Under the pieces are notes generated by a model that was given only the letters and a program-made list of their open reading frames with translations, was not told where the DNA came from and did no database searches. Made by a program: the position numbers and the translations under genes. Of a stretch of DNA of 12,569 nucleotides, positions 6,888 through 12,569 are shown in pieces (within the stretch, counting starts at the first letter, position 1; every line of letters starts with the position of its first letter). Origin of the DNA: Humitalea sp038323655 (GTDB taxonomy: Bacteria > Pseudomonadota > Alphaproteobacteria > Acetobacterales > Acetobacteraceae); the NCBI GenBank assembly GCA_038323655.1, contig JBBQHE010000132.1, forward strand, positions 1 through 12,569, in the 5' to 3' direction.

Positions 6888-6960
6888 GGGTCGCCAGAGG
6901 TGCGCCCCGCGCGCGCGCACGGCAAGGTGGCAATGGCGGCGGGCAGGCGCGGCAAACGTC

Positions 6961-7593
6961 CTATTCGGCCGCGATCTCCAGGCTGGCTTCGTCCGGCAGG
7001 TCGTCGATCGGGAAGAACACGCCCTCGCTCCAGACACCAAGCACATCGCGCCCGTCCAGTTGCTCGGCCTGGGCCAAGGCCACCAATTCGTAGAAGACCG
7101 AGCGTGTGATCCGCGCCTCCAGCCCAGGCCGCACGGTGACATAGGGGGAAGGCTGCCGTGTCTTTGGGCAGAGATGGACCGTGATCGGATGTTCCGGCCC
7201 CGCGGTTACCATCTGGTCGAGGTTGGTGCGAAAGGTCAGGCACTGGCGCGGCAGGGCCGCATCGGTGCAGCGGCAGTCCCGCCAGAACAATTCGACCGCC
7301 AGGAACGGCGCGTCCTCGACCTCGATCCGGCCGCGCTCCACCGGGGTCTCCAGCCAGAAGGAGCCGTCCGCCTCGCGCCGCAGCACGCTGGCGAACAGGC
7401 AGACCAGTTCCTTCCGCCCGATCGGCGAGCCTTGGTAGTGCCAGGTGCCGTCGCGGGTGATCTTGATCGCGAAGTCGCCACAGGATTGAGCGCGTTGCCG
7501 CGTGGCCGGGCGTTCCGCGCCCCGACCAGGGGTCTTGGCCCCCGGGCTTTCGCCCGCACCCGCATCTGGCGCTTTGTCCATCCGGCCGAGCAT
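6961..7593 (-). CDS. DUF1285 family protein, 210 aa
   Basis: Residues from about 37 onward carry the DUF1285 hallmarks: C-G-D-F-x-I-K-I-x-x-D-G-T-W-x-Y-x-G-S-P-I-G-R-K, then L-F-A-S-V-L-R-R and T-P-V-E-x-G-R-I-x-V-E-D-A-P-F. Members are soluble proteins of about 180-200 residues whose structures are known but whose function is not. The first 35 residues here are a polar, alanine/glycine-rich tail that is probably disordered. The ATG at 7593 has AGGAAG 6 bases upstream, which favours it over ATG 7581. It is the first gene of the leftward operon and is transcribed away from the MoxR operon, so the 138-bp spacer must hold both promoters. Confidence 0.9.
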   Translation of the reverse strand: MLGRMDKAPDAGAGESPGAKTPGRGAERPATRQRAQSCGDFAIKITRDGTWHYQGSPIGRKELVCLFASVLRREADGSFWLETPVERGRIEVEDAPFLAVELFWRDCRCTDAALPRQCLTFRTNLDQMVTAGPEHPITVHLCPKTRQPSPYVTVRPGLEARITRSVFYELVALAQAEQLDGRDVLGVWSEGVFFPIDDLPDEASLEIAAE

Positions 7594-7731
7594 CCTAGGC
7601 TTCCTACATCGGCGTCACCCGGGGGCATGACGTTGGTCACCAGCGCCCCCATGTGATGCAGTCCTGGAACCCGCCGGCATGCCGGTCCCCGAACATCTGT
7701 TTCGGGATGTCATATAGGGAGCCGCAAGGCG
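7594..7731. promoter_or_regulatory. Divergent spacer between the DUF1285 and MoxR operons, with palindromes
   Basis: The leftward and rightward operons start on either side of this 138-bp spacer, so it should contain both promoters. A perfect 12-bp palindrome CCGGCATGCCGG lies at 7674-7685. Two bases later there is a 6-bp inverted repeat CCCGAA/TTCGGG (7688-7693 and 7701-7706, 7-base loop). The AT-rich patch CATATAGGG (7711-7719) could hold a -10 element for the rightward operon, but no good -35 hexamer is at the right distance. AGGGAG at 7716-7721 is the probable moxR ribosome-binding site, 10 bases before the ATG. Confidence 0.5.
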
Positions 7732-8757
7732 ATGGTTGAAGTGGCGACCGCTCCAGAATACGCGAATAACGGGGGGTTTTCCGTGACCACGGTCGCCGAG
7801 GCTGAGGCCCTGGCGGCGCGGCTGGCCCGGGTAAGGGCGGGAATCGGGCGGGTCATCTTTGGCCAGGATGAGGTGATCGAGCAGGTGCTCGTCGCCATCC
7901 TTTCGGGCGGCCATGCGCTGCTGGTCGGCGTGCCGGGCCTGGGCAAGACCAAGCTGGTGGACACGCTGGGGACGGTGCTCGGGCTGGATGCGCGCCGGGT
8001 GCAGTTCACGCCCGACCTGATGCCCGCCGATATCCTCGGCTCCGAAGTGCTGGAGGAACGCGAGGACGGGCGCCGCGGCTTTCGCTTCCTGCCCGGCCCG
8101 ATCTTCTGCCAACTGCTGATGGCCGATGAGATCAACCGCGCCAGCCCACGCACCCAGTCGGCGCTGTTGCAGGCGATGCAGGAACACAAGGTCGCCGTCG
8201 GCGGCACCCAGCACCCGCTGCCCGGCCCCTTCCACGTGCTGGCAACGCAGAACCCGATCGAGCAGGAAGGCACGTATCCGCTGCCGGAAGCCCAGTTGGA
8301 CCGCTTCCTGCTGGAAATCGAGGTCCCCTATCCGGACCGGGACGCCGAGCGCGCGATGCTGCTGGCCACCACCGGGGCCAGCGAGGCCCGGGCCGAACCC
8401 GCCCTTACCACGGCCGAACTGCTCGCCGCCCAGGCACTGATCCGCCGCATCCCGGTGGGCGAGACGGTGCTGGAGGCGATTCTCTCCCTGGTGCGCGGCG
8501 CCCGGCCCGAAGGCACGACGAATGAGGCGGTGAAGCGCGCACTCGCCTGGGGCCCCGGCCCGCGCGCTGCCCAGGCGCTGATGCTGGCCGCCCGCGCCCG
8601 CGCCGTGCTGGATGGGCGCCTGTCGCCCAGCATCGACGACGTGCGCGCCCTGGCCCAGCCGGTGCTGCGGCACCGCATGGCGCTGTCGTTCACGGCGCGC
8701 GCCGATGGGCTGCGGCTGCCGGATCTTATCGCCTCGCTGGCCGCGGACATCGGCTGA
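7732..8757 (+). CDS. MoxR family AAA+ ATPase, 341 aa
   Basis: ATP-driven chaperone-like protein of the MoxR group, which usually acts with VWA-domain proteins made from the same operon to mature or regulate envelope complexes. Visible motifs are Walker A (G66-V-P-G-L-G-K72-T73), Walker B (L-L-M-A-D132-E133-I-N-R), sensor 1 (A-T-Q-N174-P) and E-A-Q-L-D-R191-F near the arginine finger. The C-terminal lid (about 220-341) is helical. The first 22 residues are not part of the conserved core; a GTG within them (V18) is an alternative start, but AGGGAG upstream of 7732 supports the ATG. It is the first gene of the operon and ends 2 bases before the DUF58 gene. Confidence 0.93.
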   Translation: MVEVATAPEYANNGGFSVTTVAEAEALAARLARVRAGIGRVIFGQDEVIEQVLVAILSGGHALLVGVPGLGKTKLVDTLGTVLGLDARRVQFTPDLMPADILGSEVLEEREDGRRGFRFLPGPIFCQLLMADEINRASPRTQSALLQAMQEHKVAVGGTQHPLPGPFHVLATQNPIEQEGTYPLPEAQLDRFLLEIEVPYPDRDAERAMLLATTGASEARAEPALTTAELLAAQALIRRIPVGETVLEAILSLVRGARPEGTTNEAVKRALAWGPGPRAAQALMLAARARAVLDGRLSPSIDDVRALAQPVLRHRMALSFTARADGLRLPDLIASLAADIG

Positions 8758-8759
8758 GC

Positions 8760-9614
8760 ATGAGCATGGCCCGCCTGCCGCAGGCCGAGGCTCTGGGCGC
8801 CCGGCTGCCGCCATTGGTGGTGGCCGCCGAACGCGTGGCTGCCACCGTCCGGGCCGGGGTTCATGGGCGCCGTCGGCCGGGTCAGGGGGATGCCTTCTGG
8901 CAATTCCGCCCCTTTGCCCAGGGCGATGCCGCGGCGCGGGTGGATTGGCGGCAATCGGCCCGCGGCGACCGGCTGTTCGTTCGTGAGACGGAGTGGGAAG
9001 CCGCCCAGACGGTGGCGCTGTGGCGCGCGGATGACGCCGGGATGGACTGGCGGGGCGTGGCCTCCCGCCCCTCCAAGCGGGAACGCGCCGAACTGCTTCT
9101 GCTAGCGCTGTCGGCACTGCTGCTGCGCGGTGGTGAGCGGGTGCGGATGCTAGGCGCGGGGCGCAGCCTGGCCGGCCGTGGCGCGCTGGAACGCCTGGCG
9201 CAGGACCTGGACCACAGCCATGGCGCGCCCGAGGATCCGACCCTGCCGCGTCACGCCCGCGTCGTGCTTTTCGCCGATTTCTGGGCGCCGCTGGAAGACT
9301 GGCAGGCCAGGCTCTCGGCGCTCTCCACCCGCGGCTTGCGCGGCTCGCTGGTGCAGGTGCTGGACCCTGCCGAGGAGACCCTGCCCTATGCCGGCCGCAT
9401 CCGCTTCGAAGGCTTGGCCGGCGAGGCGCCGGAACTGCTGCCGCGGGTCGAGGGCGTGCGCCAGGCCTACGCCGGGCGGGTCGCGGCGCATCGCGATGGT
9501 CTCGCGACCATGGCCCGCGCCACGGGCTGCACGCTGATGACGCATCATACCGACCAACCGCCAGAGGCCGCGTTGCTGGCACTCTGGCTCGGGCTGTCGC
9601 AGGGGATGGGCTGA
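8760..9614 (+). CDS. DUF58 domain protein, 284 aa
   Basis: The N-terminal half carries the DUF58 signature: G36-R-R-R-P-G, then F46-W-Q-F-R-P-F-A-Q-G-D56, R60-V-D62-W and L72-F-V-R-E-T-E. DUF58 proteins are soluble or membrane-linked partners of MoxR ATPases, with a VWA-like fold in the C-terminal part. At the place where a VWA DxSxSM loop is expected, the sequence is A90-D-D-A-G-M95, so the canonical metal-binding residues seem absent. No membrane helix is visible, in contrast with longer DUF58 proteins; short forms are usual in alphaproteobacterial operons. It begins 2 bases after the moxR stop and overlaps the next gene in TGATG, which indicates coupled translation. Confidence 0.92.
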   Translation: MSMARLPQAEALGARLPPLVVAAERVAATVRAGVHGRRRPGQGDAFWQFRPFAQGDAAARVDWRQSARGDRLFVRETEWEAAQTVALWRADDAGMDWRGVASRPSKRERAELLLLALSALLLRGGERVRMLGAGRSLAGRGALERLAQDLDHSHGAPEDPTLPRHARVVLFADFWAPLEDWQARLSALSTRGLRGSLVQVLDPAEETLPYAGRIRFEGLAGEAPELLPRVEGVRQAYAGRVAAHRDGLATMARATGCTLMTHHTDQPPEAALLALWLGLSQGMG

Positions 9615-12514
9615 TGCTGTCGCTCGGCCCGTTGGTTTTCGCAGCCCCCTGGGCGTTGGCAGCACTGGGGTTGCTGCCGGTCCTGTTCTGGCTGCTGCGG
9701 GTGACACCACCCGCGCCGAAGCGCCAGGAGTTTCCGGTGCTGCGCCTGCTGCGTGGCCTGGTCGCGGCCGAGACCACCCCCGCCCGCACACCCTGGTGGC
9801 TGCTGCTGCTGCGTGTGGTGGTGGCGGCGCTGGTGATCATCGGCTTGGCCCGCCCGGTCTGGGGGCCGGGGGCGGCGGCGACCGGCGATGGCCCGCTGCT
9901 GATCGTGCTGGACGACGGCTGGGCCGCAGCGCCCGACTGGGCCGAGCGCGTGGCCGTGGCGCAGGCGGCGCTGGAGGGCGCGGGCCGTGCCGGGCGCCGC
10001 GTCGCGCTGCTGCCGACCGCGCCCGGTGAAAACGCCGAGCCGCCGCGTCCGGGGGCGCTGATGCCGGCCGAGGAAGCGCGGTCGCGCCTGGCTGCCCTGC
10101 GGCCAAAACCCTGGGCGCCAGATCCCGCCGCCGCCGCCGCCGCCCTGCCCGGCTGGCGTGCCGCGAACGGATTGGCGAACGGCGCGCTGACCGTGCTTTG
10201 GGTGACCGATTCGCTCCGCCACGGCCTGCCGGTGCCCGCGGCCCCGCCCGAACCCCAGGCGCCGCTGCCGGCGATGGCCCAGGCGCCGCTCCCGGCGATG
10301 ACCCAGGCGCCGCTCCCGGCGATGGCCCAGGCGCCGCTGCCGGCGATGGCCCAGCCCCCCAGCCGGACTGCGCCCGCATCCGCGCCCGCATCCGCGCAAG
10401 CCCCGCCGCCCGTGGCCGAGGGGCCCGACGGGTTTACGACGCTCGCCACCGCCCTGGCCCAGGCCGGGTCGCTCACCCTGGCCCGCGCCGCCAATCGCCC
10501 CATCCAGATGCTGCTGCCGCCGCGCGCCGAGCCCGAGCGCCTGATCGTCCGCCTGGCGCAGACCGCGGGCCCCGCGACCGAAGCCGTGATCCTGGCCCGT
10601 ACCGCCGAGGGCCGCACCCTGGCCCGCGCCGCGATGCCGCTGCCGGCCGGGGCGACGGGCGGGGAGACCGCGCTCGACCTGCCGCTGGAACTGCGCAACC
10701 GTGTGGTTCGGCTCGACCTGGAAAACACCGCCGGCGCCGGCGGGGTGATGCTGCTGGACGAACGTTTTCGGCGCCGCCCGGTCGGGCTGATCGCAGGGGA
10801 CGAGACCGGCGCGGATGCGGCGCTGCTGGGTGATGTGTTCTGGTTGGACCGGGCGCTGTCGCCCTATGCCGAATTGCGACGGGGCTCGGTCGAGGCGCTG
10901 CTGGCGCGCCCGCTGGCCCTGCTCATTTTGGCCGACCGGCCGCTGGCCGAGGGGCGCGAACAGCAGGCGGTCGCCGCCTGGGTCGAACGCGGCGGCACGC
11001 TGCTGCGCTTTGCCGGGCCGCGGCTGGCCGAGACGTCCGACCCGTTGCTGCCCGTGCCGCTGCGCGCCGGCGAACGCGCGTTGGGCTCGGCGCTGTCCTG
11101 GGAACAGCCGCAGCGCCTGGCGCCCTTCCCCGAAAACAGCCCCTTTGCCGGCCTGCCGGTGCCGGGTGAGGTCCTGGTGGAACGCCAGGTCCTGGCCGAA
11201 CCCGTCGCGCGGCTTGCGGAACGCACCTGGGCGCGGCTGGCCGATGGCACGCCACTCGTCACCGCCGAAACCCGAGGGCGGGGGCGCATCGTGCTGGTGC
11301 ATGTCACCGCGAATGCCGCCTGGTCGAACCTGCCTCTGTCGGGGCTGTATGTCGACCTGCTGCGCCGCGTGGTCGGGCTGTCGGCCGGGGTCGCGGGGGC
11401 CGAAGGATCGGCCGCCCTGCCGCCGCTCGAAACGCTGGACGGTTTTGGCCGCCTGGGCATGCCGCCGCCGGTTGCGGGGCCTGTCGCCTCCAACGTGATC
11501 GGTGCCGCCGTGCCGGGGCCGCGCAGCCCGCCCGGCTGGTATGGCATGGCAGGCGAGGGCGCCGAGCGTCGTTCGCTGAACCTTTCCGCCGGGATCGCCC
11601 CGCCGACCCCGGCCGTGCTGCCCGCGGGCGTGCCGGTGCGAAGCGTCGGCGGCGTGCCGGCCGAGGCCGATCTCGGCCCCTGGCTGCTGGCCGCCGCCCT
11701 GCTGCTGCTGGCGCTGGACCTGATCGTGTCCATGGGCCTGCGTGGGCACCTGGCTTTCGCCCGGGCAGCAGCAGTCCTGCTGCTGCTGGCGACGCCGGCG
11801 GGCGCGCAGGAGGGGGCCAATGCCCTGGCAACCCGCCTGGCCTACGTCCTGACCGGGGACGCCCAGGTCGATGACGTCTCGCGCCAGGGGTTGCTCGGCC
11901 TGTCCGACTTCGTGAACCGACGCACCGCCGCGGCGCTGGCCGAGCCCGTCGGCGTCATCCCGGGGCAGGGTGATCTGGCCTTCTTCCCGCTGATCTACTG
12001 GCCGGTCCTGCCCAATGCTCCGGCGCTGGACGCCGCCGCCGCCGCCGCGATCAATGCCTATTTCCGCCTGGGTGGCATCGTGCTGTTCGACACGCGGGAC
12101 GAGGGCTCGGGCGAGGGCATGGCCCCCGGCGCAAGGGCCGCGTTGCGGCGCCTGACCCGCGACCTCGCGGTGCCGCCGCTGGCGCCGGTTGCCGACGATC
12201 ATGTGCTGCGCCGTGCTTTCTACCTGCTGCCCGACATGCCGGGCCGCTATGCCGGCGGTCAGGTCTGGGCGGCGCGGGAGCAGGATCGTGCGAATGACAG
12301 CGTCAGCCCGGTGATCCTGGGCGGCCACGACTGGGCCGCGGCCTGGGCGGTCGATGCGCGCGGGCAGAATCCCTATGCCACCATCCCCGGTGGCGCGCGG
12401 CAGCGCATCCTGGCGTACCGCTTCGGCACCAACCTCGTGATGTACGCGCTGACCGGCAACTACAAGGGCGACCAGGTGCATGTGCCGGCGATCCTGGAAA
12501 GGTTGGGCAACTGA
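9614..12514 (+). CDS. BatA-type N-terminal / DUF4159 membrane protein, 966 aa
   Basis: Large inner-membrane protein of the MoxR operon. Residues 1-85 match the BatA (aerotolerance regulator) N-terminus: two helices (about 5-28 and 60-82) around a basic loop with R-V-T-P-P and E-F-P-V-L-R-L-L-R. A degenerate VWA-like region follows (about 93-200), where D100-D-G-W-A stands in place of DxSxS. A proline/alanine linker (about 205-265) contains four octapeptide repeats. Residues about 385-590 resemble a glutamine-amidotransferase-like fold (L-I-L-A-D, then W-V-E-R-G-G-T-L-L-R). Two further hydrophobic segments (about 690-709 and 715-733) precede the DUF4159 domain (about 740-960: L-A-Y-V-L-T-G, Y-W-P-V-L, G-G-I-V-L-F-D-T-R). 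The second ends in A-G-A-Q, like a signal-peptidase site. Four helices would place VWA and DUF4159 parts in the periplasm. This long fused form is common in alphaproteobacteria; its role is not known. The start overlaps the DUF58 stop (TGATG). Confidence 0.9.
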   Translation: MLSLGPLVFAAPWALAALGLLPVLFWLLRVTPPAPKRQEFPVLRLLRGLVAAETTPARTPWWLLLLRVVVAALVIIGLARPVWGPGAAATGDGPLLIVLDDGWAAAPDWAERVAVAQAALEGAGRAGRRVALLPTAPGENAEPPRPGALMPAEEARSRLAALRPKPWAPDPAAAAAALPGWRAANGLANGALTVLWVTDSLRHGLPVPAAPPEPQAPLPAMAQAPLPAMTQAPLPAMAQAPLPAMAQPPSRTAPASAPASAQAPPPVAEGPDGFTTLATALAQAGSLTLARAANRPIQMLLPPRAEPERLIVRLAQTAGPATEAVILARTAEGRTLARAAMPLPAGATGGETALDLPLELRNRVVRLDLENTAGAGGVMLLDERFRRRPVGLIAGDETGADAALLGDVFWLDRALSPYAELRRGSVEALLARPLALLILADRPLAEGREQQAVAAWVERGGTLLRFAGPRLAETSDPLLPVPLRAGERALGSALSWEQPQRLAPFPENSPFAGLPVPGEVLVERQVLAEPVARLAERTWARLADGTPLVTAETRGRGRIVLVHVTANAAWSNLPLSGLYVDLLRRVVGLSAGVAGAEGSAALPPLETLDGFGRLGMPPPVAGPVASNVIGAAVPGPRSPPGWYGMAGEGAERRSLNLSAGIAPPTPAVLPAGVPVRSVGGVPAEADLGPWLLAAALLLLALDLIVSMGLRGHLAFARAAAVLLLLATPAGAQEGANALATRLAYVLTGDAQVDDVSRQGLLGLSDFVNRRTAAALAEPVGVIPGQGDLAFFPLIYWPVLPNAPALDAAAAAAINAYFRLGGIVLFDTRDEGSGEGMAPGARAALRRLTRDLAVPPLAPVADDHVLRRAFYLLPDMPGRYAGGQVWAAREQDRANDSVSPVILGGHDWAAAWAVDARGQNPYATIPGGARQRILAYRFGTNLVMYALTGNYKGDQVHVPAILERLGN
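10256..10351 (+). repeat. Four in-frame 24-bp tandem repeats (QAPLPAM[A/T])
   Basis: Four units of CAG GCG CCG CTS CCG GCG ATG RCC lie at 10256-10279, 10280-10303, 10304-10327 and 10328-10351, followed by a partial CAG-CC. They encode the octapeptide Q-A-P-L-P-A-M-(A/T) at residues 215-246 of the DUF4159 protein. Unit differences are third-base C/G in the leucine codon and one A for G that gives threonine. The repeats lie in a proline/alanine-rich linker, so copy number could change without breaking the frame or a folded domain. Confidence 0.95.
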
Positions 12515-12569
12515 TGAACCAGTCCGTCGCCGGCATTGATTTCGCGCCCATTCTCCCGCTCTGGCTGCT
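12514..12569 (+). CDS. Start of a further membrane protein of the MoxR operon (3' end outside window)
   Basis: An ATG at 12514 overlaps the preceding TGA (TGATG). The 18 readable residues begin MNQSVAGIDFAPILPLW and run into a hydrophobic stretch, as expected for an N-terminal membrane helix. In alphaproteobacteria the gene after the DUF4159 protein in this operon is commonly a large membrane protein with a glutamine-amidotransferase-like domain that begins similarly; that identity is an inference from position. Confidence 0.6.
   Translation, partial: MNQSVAGIDFAPILPLWL

Noticed and set aside
6888..7142. N-terminal extension of the Nudix protein by 85 residues
   Set aside because: It overlaps the DUF1285 gene on the same strand in another frame, and the residues (Arg/Ser/Trp-rich) have shadow-frame character.
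9545..12481. Very long open frame antisense to the DUF4159 gene (978 codons), and similar ones antisense to the chemoreceptor (2483-4882) and to the moxR/DUF58 region (7615-10728)
   Set aside because: High GC3 removes stops from the opposite strand. The translations are low-complexity Arg/Gly/His/Gln or Ser/Ala/Arg-rich, with no domain motifs, and lie over strongly supported genes.

Overview
The window is dense, high-GC DNA with strong GC3 bias and almost no non-coding space. Gene content suggests an alphaproteobacterium of the Acetobacteraceae/Rhodospirillales type (Roseomonas-like). That placement is an inference from protein style and gene neighbourhood; no rRNA or other marker is present. 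Eleven of the fourteen coding regions are complete or confidently bounded. No tRNA, rRNA, insertion sequence, prophage gene or CRISPR array is visible.

Left part (1-2307, plus strand). The window opens inside the C-terminus of a sodium:solute symporter of the acetate-symporter type. A textbook intrinsic terminator follows, and directly behind it lie three small predicted membrane proteins of unknown function (454-1482). A 17-bp tandem repeat array (1490-1557) separates them from a CBS-CBS-BON protein (1618-2307).

Middle (2308-4806, plus strand). A 223-bp spacer leads to a 668-residue chemoreceptor with periplasmic sensor, HAMP and signalling domains. It ends in a PilZ domain that keeps the c-di-GMP-binding signature, so chemotaxis signalling and second-messenger sensing are joined in one polypeptide. 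A possible 55-residue proline-rich ORF lies between it and the convergent gene to its right.

Right-middle (4807-7593, minus strand). A compact housekeeping operon reads leftward: DUF1285 protein, CoA-pyrophosphatase-type Nudix hydrolase, small membrane protein (DUF6111-like), CCA tRNA nucleotidyltransferase. The last three are coupled by a 3-nt gap and an ATGA overlap.

Right part (7732-12569, plus strand). Divergent from that operon, across a 138-bp spacer, is a tightly packed MoxR operon: MoxR AAA+ ATPase, DUF58 protein, a large membrane protein with a BatA-type N-terminus and a DUF4159 C-terminus, and the start of a further membrane protein cut by the window edge. The genes are 2 nt apart or overlap in TGATG, so they are probably made together as a MoxR/VWA-type chaperone-like envelope system. 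Both von-Willebrand-like domains seem to lack the canonical DxSxS metal site, and the large protein carries a four-copy 24-bp in-frame repeat. These points, the chemoreceptor-PilZ fusion and the 17-bp array are the most interesting items here; none amounts to a clearly new system on sequence alone.
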